Of a stretch of DNA of 64,000 nt, positions 22,337 to 33,984 are shown in pieces; the first letter of the stretch is position 1; every line of letters starts with the position of its first letter. The DNA lies in the NCBI GenBank assembly GCA_017354895.1, contig CP071493.1:2294001-2358000 (forward strand), read 5' to 3'. Origin of the DNA: Podospora comata. Taxonomy: Eukaryota; Ascomycota; Sordariomycetes; Sordariales; Podosporaceae. The notes under the pieces are model-generated. The model saw only the letters and a list, made by a program, of their open reading frames with translations, did no database searches and was not told the DNA's origin. A program made the position numbers and the translations under genes.

Positions 22337-22905
22337 TTGCAGCACCCACCGGAACATCAAGTAGATAGCCAACGAGATTGTGCCTTGCAACAGAAAGTCT
22401 ACCAGACGGCTCATTTCAACAGGAACCCCACGAGACGGCTCCTTGTAACAGGAAGTCAACTCCTACCGGAGTCGAACCAGCCGCGCGCACGCGCCGAGAT
22501 AATTGATGACATGCATGACATTAAGAAGGCAAAATCGCTGCTTGATATGATGGAGCAAGAGAACCAGCTTCGAGATCAGGTTTAGGTACACGCCTTGAGG
22601 ATGCGGGTAGAGGTTGATGATGAGTTTATCGCGCGCGCGCTCGAGATAGTTCATCATAAACCTCTACCCGCACCGTCAAGGCGATCACATCGAGGGTATC
22701 ATGGCGAGGTCTCTGAATGGGTGTGGATACACTGGCCTCATCTTTCATCACTGAGCGCAATGAGACCGAGAACGCTGCGGTCAACTTTGGCGGCGATACC
22801 AACGATGGTGGTGATGGCGGTGCGACCCCTGGGGCGCTGGTGATGCTGCTCCGGTTGCCCAGCCGACCACCGAGAAGTGATAGTTGATGGCGTGGGCGAT
22901 GTTGA
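22337..22905 (+). pseudogene. Coding-like remnants of an unknown protein
   Basis: Several frames in tandem show coding character without forming a gene: EIIDDMHDIKKAKSLLDMME (coiled-coil-like, ending at a TAG at about 22584), HIEGIMARSLNGCGYTGLIF, then ITERNETENAAVNFGGDTND, and after a frame change GDAAPVAQPTTEK ending at TGA. The order, hydrophilic character and codon use suggest a decayed gene broken by stops and frameshifts. No family is recognised and no clean splice model restores it. An inverted repeat lies inside. Confidence 0.3.
22591..22683. repeat. Inverted repeat with ~33-base arms
   Basis: The left arm 22591-22623 and the right arm 22651-22683 are reverse complements with only three mismatches; the shared core is GCGGGTAGAGGTT. 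The ~27-base loop contains the alternating tract CGCGCGCGCGC. It could form a cruciform or a strong RNA hairpin, or be a footprint of a mobile element. Confidence 0.8.
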
Positions 22906-25654
22906 ATAAGGCACTGTTACTCATAATAGGGGGGCGTGAAGGTGGCTTGCAGGGCAGAGTTTGGAGCAGTCGGCGCGCGAAGTCGCGGAAGTTGATGTTG
23001 GACAGCGGCTCGTGAAGTAACGCAAGGACACCATCAGACACAGGATATGAGTAAAACTTCAAAAACATGAAGTCTTCGAGCCCTACTAACAGGTAGCAAT
23101 GTCCCATTTCATCTCGGTATGTTAGGTTATGCCAGATTCACTTACTCCCTCAATTAACAATAGTTCTGTATTTATCCCACCGATATAGCCCATAATCTAG
23201 GTTTCAAGTCATCTATCTGACTGGTACACTGTGGTGTATTAAGTATTATGTGGAGAGAGTGTAAATTGGTTATCTATGTGTTCCATCCGTGTTCCGAAAT
23301 TTTGGGTTGGTTGCCGTCGGGTGGCAGATTTCAGGGGTAAAAACAAAGTGGGCTGCTGCCAGAGCAACACTGTTCTTGGCAGAGCAACGTCGAGCCTGGT
23401 AGGTAATTTACTCTGCTCCTGCCTTTGCTTTTCTGTGCTTTATGTTCCCTTAACATGCCCCCGAGCATAACAAGAAGATGGAAACTTTGGGCAGTTCACA
23501 ATGGCCGTTTTGTCGTGGTGGAAGATTTTGTTCAAGATCAAAGTCAGCTTAAATGGTGAGCCTGGCCCCGATCTCTGTTCCTTACGGAGTACTTCTAAGC
23601 ACGGGAGATGGATGGATGATCTTGTAGCATAAAAGAGTCCCTCGTCGCATACCTTTATGTTTGAAATCCTGCCTTATAGATGGACGGCACTACAGTGAAC
23701 ATTGCCCATTTCATCCATGCCCCAAAGCTAGTTACTTCAGGAGAGTCGAGTCCGTGGGTTCCTCAAAATTGCTCCAGGCGTTCATTCACTTCAAAATCCA
23801 TCTTGGGCACCACCAAGCCCGCTAGTTGGGGTCATGACCTCCGCAGCGCGCTCTGCGGCAAGATTTCCCCAGCGTGGGAGCACGTCCACATGGCGAGTTC
23901 ATCTTCTCAGCCCCGTAACTCACCATGAACAGGCAGACCATGGTTTACCAGACCTTTCCCACTTGAAGGCCACCACCAAGAATACAAGCCTCCTTCGTCT
24001 TTTCGGCACGAGCAAGCCCATTGCTAGAAGGTATTCATCGCCGCGGCTACAACTACACCACATGCGTTCCATCGCCATGGCTACAGCTATACCACATCCG
24101 CTCCCTTGGCTTCAGCACGACGAGACCGTCCACCATGTTCAGGGCAGTGAGTGGAAGCGCATCAGCCGCGCTCTTCTCCCCATGACTCAAACAAGTCGCT
24201 GAAGGAAATCTATTCCTCGATGCGAACACCGAAGCTACCCCGCGCCCACGCACGCGAGGGCACGACGTTTTGTATTATCGCCGATATCTTTTCCTTCTGG
24301 TTGCGGGAGTAGCGGGACTTGCTCTTTTGCATCAACGACACATGTCTCTCCAGCGATTTCACAATTGCGATGAAAGATGCTCTCTAATATAAGATAGGAG
24401 AAGAGATGTATGAAGAGCAGGTCGTCACTAATCCTGACTTGTAGTAATAGTAATGATTTGCTAACAACAAACCTAGTGATATGCTAGAGCTTACTTCCCG
24501 GAAAGAATTGCAAGCAGTACTCATATTTGAGAGAAGAGACTACACATCAAACGAAGCTCTGTAATATGGTCTACACCTGTAAGCAAAATTGAGACGGAAG
24601 ACATCATACAGAACTTCAGCTTTCCATCTCAAGTTAACTCTTCGCCCTATTCAGCTTGGGAGCACCATCATCTGCCAGTCGCAAGCGAGCGAACGCGAGT
24701 GCTGAAAGGTGATGAAATGTTCGGGGGAAATTATTAAGAGCAACTTCATAGGTGAGCGAGTGAAAGCAAGAGTGGTAATGGGAAGAAAGATTTGGGAGTA
24801 GTTAGCGATGTCGAGGTCGACGATCTGTTGCTTTCCGCCCGACATGAAGCGCACCTCACCCAGCAACTTCCACAAGAAATGACCCAGCGTATGTCTTCAC
24901 AAGTACCACACCAGATATCCCACATGTATCTCAATCCCAGAAGGTGCCTTAGCAAGCGGTCCAACAACAATCCATCTTTGCTCTCACGTAGGCAAAGAAG
25001 CAACAAGGTCTGGTGGAGATGGAAGAACTGTCAGTCACAACGTGTTTTGGTATTGAAGGAAAGATGCCCACACGAGCTAGGATTGAAGAAAAGCTGTCTA
25101 ATTGCTGAGATCGGGGGAAAGGTTGGCTTCTGGTCCAAAAAGTAGACCGAAATAAAGAAGAGATGTCTTGAATAGTCAGGCAGATACGTACACTTGTAGA
25201 AACCAGCTCAGCATGGTTTGGAGATCTGAACAATGATCCTTGTCTGAACTTGAAATTTGATGAGGTTTGACGGCCATAAAAACAAGCGTTATAATTGTTG
25301 TTGATAACTGGGACGAAACGCCCAGGTACTCTCGAGAAACGTGTGATCAGGATGAAGCAAGTAGACAAGATGCTAAGGGGATGGCCAGCCGGGGAGAGAT
25401 CGATCCCTCCTGTCGCCAAGTCAACATTTCTGGCCATGTCAGTACTGTCCCACGTTGTCTGTATGGGAGTCAACAGCAACAAAAGAGAGGCCAACTTTGT
25501 TAATTTTCTCTTGCCTTGTGTCCTGTCCAACATGAAAGAGGTCGGCAGGCTATTAGATTGCAAGAGGTGAATCAAGCAAACACGGGCATCTTAAAAGAAT
25601 CATGAAACAGAGCGCCTGCTTGCATTATGTAAAAGTATAACTGAGGAAGGCAGC
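22906..25654. other. Gene desert, right part
   Basis: About 2.7 kb with no supported gene. Small coding-like islands exist: minus 24651-24875 with GGKQQIVDLDIANYSQIF in good codon use, and plus 23680-24202 with two overlapping frames. Neither has a family match or a complete splice model. A 208-codon minus frame (24949-25575) lacks motifs and looks like chance. The stretch runs into the 3' end of the BET2 gene. Confidence 0.5.
24036..24103 (+). repeat. 34-base tandem duplication
   Basis: Two adjacent units, 24036-24069 and 24070-24103, align as CATCGCC(G/A)(C/T)GGCTACA then (A/G)CTA(C/T)ACCACAT(G/C)CG(T/C)TC, with few differences. The period is 34, so it is not frame-preserving. Confidence 0.7.
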
Positions 25655-26707
25655 TCATGGACCGAAGATTCTTGTGATGGTCGATTTGGGCAAGCAGTAG
25701 ACCTCGTCGACAAGCTCCAGGCCGGGGTAGTCCAACAGGCTTAGCCCGGTGATGCCAAACAGCGTATGCCAGACATCCACCATGTCACCTGGTCGGTCCG
25801 ATATACCGCCCTTCTCAGTGTCTTGACATTGAAGGATGAAGTTGATGAGCCTGTCCCGATCGATCCAGTGTGTCTTGCCAATCATTTCCAGACTGCTCAG
25901 GACCCACCAGCTGTAGCAGACATCCTCCTTCTTCTCTGGTCGACCGTTCAGACCACCGTTGGCGAGCTGTCTTTCACTCAGCCACTTTCCTAACCGCTCC
26001 TTATCGATAAGATCCTGTCTCTTGGCGATCGTTAAGCTGGCCACACAGGTGAATATTTGCCCTGAGTGGGACTCAGCACCGGGACTGACACCGTAACCTC
26101 CGTCAAAGTTGGCACATGCCGCCACATAGTCAACGGCTTTGTCGACATCAATCAAGTCCATGAGGCCAAGAAGCGACAAGGCGTTGAAAGCACCGTACAG
26201 AAACCGAGTATCTTCTTCACCCCACTCGTCACCAGCAAACGTTCCAGTCTGCCGGTTCTGAAGGTTGGCAATGTCTGGGTCGACGGGTTAGTATCTTCAC
26301 ATAGGATATTGTTTTCCGAATGGTGCGGTTAACGACGCACATTTCCCTACAAGCGCCTTCCCCTTCCCTCGAGTCTCCAGCTCGTCAAAGGCATCTACCA
26401 TGGCGAGGATCTGCACAGCGCTAACAGTAGAGAGCATGTGTGCATCGTGACCGGGGGCGGCACCGAAGCCTCCGTCTTCGTGTTGGCATGATAGTACAAA
26501 GTCGATGGTCTCAGAGCGTGGAAGGCCTTCGGGTACGCCGAGAAGGTGTAAGGCTGTCAAACCCCAATACACACCGTTGAGTCGCAGGTGTTCTGTTAGC
26601 CAGTAGTCATACTCGTCTTGTCTCGTATTGAGGCTTTGTATGTATTTGACATGAGCAGAAGTGGCGAGCTCCAGCTCTTCTGGGAGTTGTTGAAAAGCAT
26701 CCGTCAT
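25655..26707 (-). CDS. bet2: Rab geranylgeranyltransferase (type II) beta subunit
   Basis: Catalytic beta subunit of Rab GGTase, which with the alpha subunit and Rab escort protein adds geranylgeranyl groups to C-terminal cysteines of Rab/Ypt GTPases in the cytosol, so supporting vesicle traffic. Exons 26707-26341 and 26274-25655 (67-base intron, GTGCGT..CCCAG) give 328 aa, the normal size. Prenyltransferase alpha-alpha barrel repeats are clear: [57 protein letters not shown] and [20 protein letters not shown]. The Asp and Cys of EDVCYSWW and the His of DVWHTLFG are the zinc ligands. The spliced junction [20 protein letters not shown] restores a conserved core that the unspliced frame breaks. 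The type II call over farnesyl- or GGTase-I beta rests on length and these motifs. Confidence 0.92.
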
Positions 26708-29293
26708 GGTGAGGTGGTCGGTTTTATGAGTCTGTCGAATTAGCTGTGAGTGTTGTCGAATCCCAAGCCAACAAAGGAATGACGTTAGACCTCAGGCCCC
26801 TGTTGAAGATCTTATGTAATCAGCATGGTAAGGTAAGTGGACCAGGCACCACCACCCCACCCATCTCAAGGTCCAGGCAGCTGGTTTCAACGCCAGCTGG
26901 CAGATATTGGCCAGGACATCACACAGGTTGCTGACACCTCAGCCATGTAAATATTCCAGCTTCACAGCACGGACCAGAAGCTGCCGAATAACATAAACGG
27001 CGTTTTGTTGAGGGATACTCGGATTATCCTGATGCGTCGATTTGTTCGTGTTCTGATTGGCCTCATTTTCGATATACTGTGTTCCGTTCGCTTGTTCGGC
27101 GCTTCGTTACCGCCGCCGTCTAACCACGATACGAGAAAGCAAGCTGCTCCACAACAAGAGCAGGGCGCCTTGTGCGAACAAGTCTGAATCTCCAGCGAAT
27201 CGAGCTTGAAAACAAGCCTCGAGGGCCGTGACGCCACCTCATATGCATGCAGTCTGCGAGGTGACCATCCCGTACCAGGCAACAAGTCTGGATCGGATCA
27301 GTTTGGATGTAACTCGGATACTATAGGAGTTCATTGGGTGTTGTCAAAGATCAACTCATCGAGAAGGCAGCACTGCATCCTGGATACCCAGCTACCCAGT
27401 TTTGGGGCCCGAATTCGTGGCTTGAGCCTCTTCAAACCAAAGGGCATCCATTGTAGTATATACTGGTGAAGCACTGTGAAGCACTGAAGCCAGGAGGAGT
27501 AGAAGACGCCCAGGCCAACTGGCAGATGGCCCATAGAAAAAGTGCCGAGTTTCAGAATTGGCTTTTTGTGTACCTGAAGCTAACCACATCAGGTTTGGTG
27601 TTGACAGCGGCCCCTCCTTTTCGATATGGCTTGGTTGGAGATGCGGAAGATGAGGATACGACAGATTCACGACCAGAGGTTCCTTCTCAGCCTGGAGATG
27701 CGGGATTGATGAGGTCTCTATATGTCTCCTGCAAGGAATCACCTGTCTCGTGATTCACAACACAGACTAGATAATATCAAGGCCCCCCGAGACATGCGCA
27801 TCGTGCTAATAATGGTTTCATGGATTTGGGTTCGAAGGGCAGCGACCGCTTGCGTGTGGCACCGAGACGTCGGGCATCTCGGCCTATCCCTTTCTTTCTT
27901 CTTCGAGCACGAGAGAACCATGTGTGCCCAAGGCGCCCAGTACGTGCCGGTTTTCATCAGCCGAAGAGAACAAAGACTGGCACTGGGCTCGAGAGTCGTT
28001 TTCCAGCAGATCAAAGAGTGGGGAGATAAGTGCTCAGAGCGGCACCCAGCCAGTGGCTGATGACCCCTCACTAGGCTGAGAGGGAGGTGCGAATGGAGCC
28101 CAGGTGCTTGGTGTGTTTAAGCACAAACGACCTTCGCCTTTCCCAACCAGTTCCAAACATCGCTGGCTGCTCAATAGACAACAGCAATATATTACTGACA
28201 ACCTGCCGCCCTCCTAGCGACACGACACCTTTGATCATCAGTCTCCATTCGTCTCCAAACCTAATGCTGAATACCCCGGCGTCTATTCTACGGAACTTCC
28301 CAATTCGACCCTTTGCCCTGACGGAGCTTCAGACAAAGCAGCACCCCTGACACCGCTCAGCGGCAGCGCATCGCATCATCGTGTGTCTGCAGCACGGGCC
28401 AGTAGAGTGTTCTTGAGATAATCCCCGTTTCAGATTCCGGGCCACTTGGAACCTTGACGACACTCACCTTACTCATTTGGCCTGTTATCGACATTTTGGA
28501 TACCAATACCAGAATACCTCTCCCATAATAGCTGGGCGTCAGATTTCATCGAAGCTGTTGTAACGGTGGTTGCATCCTGGTCGGCCCTGAAATCTGCAGG
28601 AACGGGCCTCGAAACGAGTGCATCTCTTCTCCGGGTCCAGCCTCTATTATCGTTCTTTCTCACCCATCCCATTTCCACAATATCAGTCGAAAACGGTGTT
28701 GCAGAAACACCCACAAAATTGAGTCGTCTGACAAGGCACAACCCGAGCGCTCGGTTTCGACTTGTGGGCATCCCTGGTACGAAGTTAGGGTCAACGGGGT
28801 GAGGGTTACCTATGCCGCATGCGCTTGTCTTGGAGTAGGTGCGCAGCCCTGGGAACATCGACCTGACATTTCAACTCCTGGCCTGCGGCTCTTCCCATAA
28901 CCCAGGGCCCTTTCCTTTCCGGACTCCGTGCCTCCTTGGGGGAGGGTGCTCACTTGTCGCAGCCTGCAATCTGCCTATTTTCCGCCTCTTTCGAGGCCTG
29001 GTACTGTAAGTTTCGGCCCAGCACCCGATACTGTACCGTTGGGCTGCTTGGCTGGCGCGTTGCTCGCAAGACCACGCTGCACTGCACTGCTTGTTGCTGC
29101 AACAGCTGCGACAAGTCGGGTGGTCTTCGTGTGCGGCAAAGTGCTCGAGGTACGAATCAGGAACAACACAGGAAAAGCAGACGCCTGTTATATCCAGGCC
29201 CATCATTATTAGCTCCGTCTGAGCGGGTGGCCCGGCGTCTTGCGCAGCCTCTCTCATTTGGCGTTTGACACCTGGCAGCAGTCTGCTGGCAGC
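26708..29293. other. 2.6 kb divergent intergenic region
   Basis: Between the 5' ends of BET2 (-) and the RhoGAP gene (+). Several 60-130-codon frames exist, for example plus 27466-27753, but none has a recognised motif or an extended coding signature. Sequence just before 29294 is GC-rich and may be the RhoGAP leader; in-frame ATG-less codons run upstream to about 29240. No repeats of note. Confidence 0.5.
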
Positions 29294-31751
29294 ATGGGCC
29301 GGAGCAAGCCTGTACCGCAGCCGCTTACGCTGCCGCCCAGCGACGACTCTCGTGGTGAAACTGTCCCCAATTCCGCTCGACTGACGACGGCTTCGCCCCG
29401 ATCCCCGCGCTCCCCTTTCCGCTTCGGCCAAAAAAAGTCTGAGAACGCCGGAGAGCCTCTGCAGCTTGCCGACGTCTTGCACCAGCCCGAGAAGCAGAGT
29501 CCAATTCACAATCACCAACACGAACACCAGCTTCAGCAGCAACAACAACAACAACAGCAGCAGCAGCACCAGCACCAGCCGCGGCCCCAATACCAGCCCT
29601 CAGTCCAAGCCCAGAGCCAACCACACGTCAATTCACCAGGCCAAGCCCCGCTCCCTACTGAGCAACTAGCTGAGAAACGCCCCCTTGACCACACTCCCAC
29701 CTCCTCGCCGCCATTGCACTCACCAGGAGGCTGGACTGCCGACCAACAGAATCGACTGCCCAACCAGCCCCCGCCGCACCTTGGCCACAGAAACCCGCGG
29801 CACGACGACGACAAGGCTTCAAAGTCGAGTTTCTTCTTCAACTTTGGAAAGGCGGCCAGGCCGTCGGACCGTCCCTCCACACACCAACACTCAGACTCCC
29901 GCGCTGAAACTATGTCAAGAGATTCTGAACATTCCACGCCTTCGAATCAGAGCACTAAGCATTCGGGTATGTCGATCCAAAGTTTATCTTGCTTAGCTTC
30001 CACGGCCCACCCTTTTTGACCTACGGCCTGTCCCTCGGCCTAGTGTTTTGTGCGCGCGCAGCAGCCAACTTGACTGTCTCGCCCGGCTTTGTTTCATGGT
30101 TTGACTAACACTCTCTGGTGGCCGAAATTGCAGAACCACCCCAGCAGGATTCCTCAGCGCAAAGATCCATTCCCCAGCTGCCGTCCAGATCTCAAGTGTC
30201 ACTAGCCTCGTCTGCCGATCACGATAGCCAAAACAATTCCGCCAACGCGTCCGGCTCGAAAAAGCACAAACCAAAGCCCTTCAACCTACTGAGCCGAAAC
30301 AGATCGTTCAAGGACAAGGAAAACAAGGAGACCAAGAGCAGCCCGAGCCCCAGGGAACAGACTCTGGCACCACCAAAAGCCGGCGACTCGGAGAGGCTTG
30401 CCCCTCTGAAAACTGCCCCGCTCCAGGCACACGACCGATCGTTCCGCGACATGATGTCCTCGGCGGTCCGCAACCATTCGGCGGAAAGGCCGCAGGCGAG
30501 AGAGATTGGTGGAGGAAAGGGAAGGGACCAAGATGGGGGACATCGAGGCTTGCCTTCCTCTCTAAGAGAGGCGGGCGGATCCGCATTTTTCAGTAATCTC
30601 AAGAACAGCAAAGCTGCCGGCATTATCAGCACCCGTTTGTTCGGCAAGGACAGCAAGAACGATCCCCCAGTACCAAGAGAGCCATTGATAGATGACGAGA
30701 GTTATGTGCTCAAAGTCATCAACCTGCCTCTCGTGGAGCAGACACGGTTGACCAGGATATCAAAGCGGCTGGAGGATTCGCGAGACAAGACGGAGTTCTG
30801 GATGCCCGCCTTCCCATGGAGAGCGATTGACTACCTTAACTATAAAGGAAGTGACGTAGAAGGATTGTACCGGGTACCAGGCAGTGGACCGCAAATCAAG
30901 AAGTGGCAACGGAAGTTCGACGAAGGTATGATGCCAAGACGCCAAGAGATATACTGGAAACCTCCTTTGTGACCATTCTTGCTGACAGTGCGTTTGTAGA
31001 ACTCGATGTTGATCTGTTTGAGCAGCCAGATCTTTACGACATCAATATTATTGGGTCGATGTTGAAGGCTTGGTTACGAGAGTTACCTGACGAGCTGTTT
31101 CCCAAATCAGCCCAAGACAGGATCGCCAGAGAATGCGCAGGCGCAGAGACGGTCCCCCAGCTGCTCATCGACGAACTCTCGAACCTTTCGCCTTTCAACT
31201 ACTACCTCTTGTTTGCCATCACGTGCCATCTCAGTCTGTTGCTTGCCCACTCCGACAAGAATAAGATGGATTTCCGCAATCTCTGCATTTGCTTCCAGCC
31301 CTGCATGAAGATTGATGCCTTTTGCTTCAAGTTCTTGGTGTGCGACTGGCGCGAGTGCTGGAAGGGCTGCAAGAACGAGGCCAAGTACATCGAGGAGGAG
31401 TATGCGCTTTTTGATCAGCCACCACCTATGCGAGCTATCGGCGAGGCGAGGAGGAACGGAGCTCCCCTGAATGAGGAACACAAGCCAGAACCCCACAGGC
31501 CAGAGCCCCGGAATATTTCGTCATCGAACAGCAGCAAGAGCTCCATCAGAGGCGCGGCCGACAACCAGCAGCCGCAGCAAAAGCAATCACGACCAAAGAA
31601 GAAGGCGCTGCCGGAGAGTGAGAGCATTGATACAGGCTCCACAATCTCGACAACACTGACCATCAACAGTGACGTAGAGACACCACCAAGGCGATCAGGA
31701 GATTTGCGTCCCCTCTCGCCTATCAAGCCGCTCTCGCCTCTGAACTTTTAG
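29294..31751 (+). CDS. RhoGAP-domain protein (Rho GTPase-activating)
   Basis: Accelerates GTP hydrolysis by Rho/Cdc42/Rac-type GTPases, probably acting on polarity or wall signalling. Exons 29294-29966, 30134-30925 and 31000-31751 encode 738 aa. I start at the ATG giving MGRSKPVPQPLTLP. Residues 1-400 are low complexity, with poly-Gln near 80-95 and a basic Ser-rich stretch. The RhoGAP domain spans about 410-620: YVLKVINLPLVEQ, then GLYRVPGSG with the arginine finger near 470, then DINIIGSMLKAWLRELPDEL, PFNYYLLFAITCHLSLLLAH, and KMDFRNLCICFQPCMKID. The second intron lies inside the domain (GTATGA..TGTAG) and, spliced, restores KFDEELDVDLFEQ. The C-terminus is Ser/Pro-rich and ends PIKPLSPLNF. 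No PH or BAR domain seen, so the subfamily is not fixed. Confidence 0.88.
29533..29572 (+). repeat. CAG/CAA repeat encoding poly-Gln
   Basis: A run of mixed CAG and CAA codons gives about eleven Gln in a row in the N-terminal region of the RhoGAP protein, followed by His/Gln alternation. Mixed codons suggest moderate repeat stability. Confidence 0.9.
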
Positions 31752-32861
31752 GTGGACGCTGTACAAAAGCCGCAAACTGGATTCTCATGTCGATGGGATT
31801 CGGTATTTCTATTCTCATCGTCGAACGATCGTCACGCCCGTCCACGACTCTTTTCTTTACCCGTACCGCAGTGCGTATTTACCGGAACCACATCGTATCT
31901 ACCTATTTCATTATCAACCCATCTAGCTGTTGGCAACCATGAGAGAGGTTGCCAATCTTGCTTCGTTCGACCTTGATCAAATGGTCGATATCAAAACGTT
32001 GTCCACTACACGGAGAGGACAATTACACACACACGGGGATACTGGAGACCACAGCACCTGAATTTTGCTTTGTCGTTTTTTTCCAAGTCAGAGGGGGTTT
32101 TAGCATGCGGGCCGTTCTTGTTTTGTTGCTTTGCGTTGATTTATCTGTCTTTGCTTTTCGTTTCAGTTTGGAATACCCCGTCCGGCCTCGTTTTCTTTTA
32201 TTTTTGTGTTCAAATACCACCACGCGCAAGACGTGGGAAAGGGTATTGAAGTTTTCTTTTAATCACGAAATTGATTCACTTCTCGCTAGTTGTGGTGTAG
32301 TAGTGGCTGGGAGGGGGGCTGTTGTTTATAAGTGCTGAAGAGAAAAGTGTTTCCGGCCAGGCTCCTCCGGGTGGGAGGTGGATAAAAAAGATGACAAGCA
32401 TCTTTTGTTCATGAGTGGCCTTGGCCTAAAACACTTTGTGTATGTGGGGGATGGGAATGGGGAAGGGGCATTCAAAAGCAGCAGCGGCAAGTGTACGATA
32501 TTGACTTTTTTTGGTTTCTGGAAGGCTGGTGCTTGTTTGGCTGGAGATGGGGTAGTCAAGAAAAGAGGGAGGGATTGTGGTTGGAGTTGTGTGTGTGTGA
32601 ATAATGAAAAATACAGGATTGGATTGTCCAGGGACAGATCACGCTATTCTGTTTGCTTTGAAGAGACGTGAACAACCATTGCATATTGCATGACAAGAAT
32701 CGTTTTATTTCCCCTTGTCCTCCTCCACCAGAGAGTGGTGTCAAGTCCACCCCAAACCCATCAACGCCAAAGAAGCAAAGAAGATAACAACTGAATCCCC
32801 AGGAAATCTGATTTCTCCCAAACGCCCATTGATACCATGTGCCAACACCATTAACAGTTTT
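31752..32861. other. Convergent 3' flank between RhoGAP and RRS1
   Basis: Both flanking genes end here. Sequence from 32060 to 32330 is T-rich with TTTTATTTTT-type runs, as expected for 3' UTR and termination signals. Frames of up to 130 codons arise from this composition and lack motifs. Confidence 0.55.
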
Positions 32862-33461
32862 TTACTTCCTCTGCCCAGCGTGCCTCTCATTCCTCCTCAT
32901 CCTCCTCTCATTCCTCTTGATATTCTCCCTAATCTCCCTCCTCTTGTCACCCCTGATACTCGTCCCCTCCTTCCTCTCCAGCTCCTTCTTGGAGTTGTGC
33001 TTAATCTCAATGATCGCCTCGTCCTGACCGGCCTTGTTGGCGCCCTTGTAACCCCACTTGCGCTCGTGCTCGCCAGTCTCGGGGTTGAGCTGCAGGTTGC
33101 GGCGCTGCTCGCGAGTCTTGGGCTTGATGCCGCGGCGTTTGGCGAAGGCGGCCCATTTAGTCTCTGGCTTGGGGGTGGGGACGGGCTTCTCGCGGGGGAG
33201 GGGGGTGACGGGGCCGGGGAGGGAGAGGAGGACGCCGGCGGGGGTGGAGGATATGGGGAGGGTGGTGATGAGTTGGTTGAGTAGGGATTGGGTGCCGTCT
33301 CTGGCGATGTTGTAGAGGGAGGACTCGAGGGAGGGGCCGGTGCTGGCGGGGAGGGAGAGGGGGTTGGGGTCGTTGGCTAGGAGGAGGCCGAGGTCGAAGG
33401 TGTAAGGGGTGGGCTTGGAGACTGTGACGGGGAGTTTGGGGGTTTTGGTATCGGTGGACAT
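32862..33461 (-). CDS. rrs1: Ribosome biogenesis protein Rrs1
   Basis: Nucleolar factor that, with Rpf2, brings the 5S RNP (5S rRNA, uL18, uL5) into pre-60S ribosomes. Single exon, 199 aa, very close to the usual ~200. The N-terminal region has the family pattern YTFDLGLLLANDPNPL, then a Leu-rich stretch (SLLNQLITTLP). The central hallmark KWAAFAKRRGIKPKTREQRR followed by NPETGE is clear, as is the WGYKGANK segment. The C-terminus is highly basic (Arg/Lys) with nucleolar-localisation character. It is transcribed away from the mitochondrial ribosomal protein gene, ~520 bases away. Confidence 0.93.
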   Translation of the reverse strand: MSTDTKTPKLPVTVSKPTPYTFDLGLLLANDPNPLSLPASTGPSLESSLYNIARDGTQSLLNQLITTLPISSTPAGVLLSLPGPVTPLPREKPVPTPKPETKWAAFAKRRGIKPKTREQRRNLQLNPETGEHERKWGYKGANKAGQDEAIIEIKHNSKKELERKEGTSIRGDKRREIRENIKRNERRMRRNERHAGQRK

Positions 33462-33984
33462 GGTGATGGTCTTGTGAGATTAAACCAGGAAAGTTGTGGT
33501 TTTGGTTTGGTTGAGAAGGAGATTAGAGGTCGAATTGATGGTGTTAGCGGACAGAGATTGGTGTTGCGATGTCCGGCGCAAAAGTGAAGCTTGACTTGTT
33601 GCGATGCGATTGGAGTTGAATGGCAAGCAAAGAAACTGGAGGCGCTTCTGAAAATTTGGGCGGTCAAAAGCTGCAGAAACCCAACATCTTGGAGATTGCG
33701 GGGCAGAAATGTGGAAGAACCCCGGCTTGATTGGCGTCGCTTTCCAAGCTTCGACCGAACGGCTGCTTGGCTTTGAACTGCCAATAAGTGGTCTGTGCTT
33801 CAAGAACCTCACAGCCGTCCGATTTTGAGTTCAGAGATTTTGGAGGCTGCTCGACAAGCGGGACCAGCTTCCGGGCCGTAAAGTGCAATTGGCGACGCCG
33901 ACGACCCCTGACACCGGCCCCCTACGATGCGATAGAGCGCCCTGCTACCGATAGACAGAAATTCACAAAATAAACCCCGCAAAA
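33462..33984. promoter_or_regulatory. Divergent promoter shared by RRS1 and MRPS29
   Basis: A 523-base region separates the two ATGs, so both promoters must lie here. Two ribosome-related genes, cytosolic assembly and mitochondrial small subunit, may be co-regulated; that is inference. No defined factor site is claimed. Confidence 0.6.

Noticed and set aside
24949-25575. Minus-strand 208-codon frame in the desert
   Set aside because: No family motif, no coding bias, poor start context; probably chance.
16338-25654. Heavy RIP as the explanation for the gene desert
   Set aside because: The region is only moderately AT-rich and keeps many CpA and GC-rich pieces; strong RIP would give much more TpA. 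A quantitative index was not computed.
32715-33284. Plus-strand 189-codon Leu/Gly-rich frame
   Set aside because: Antisense to RRS1.
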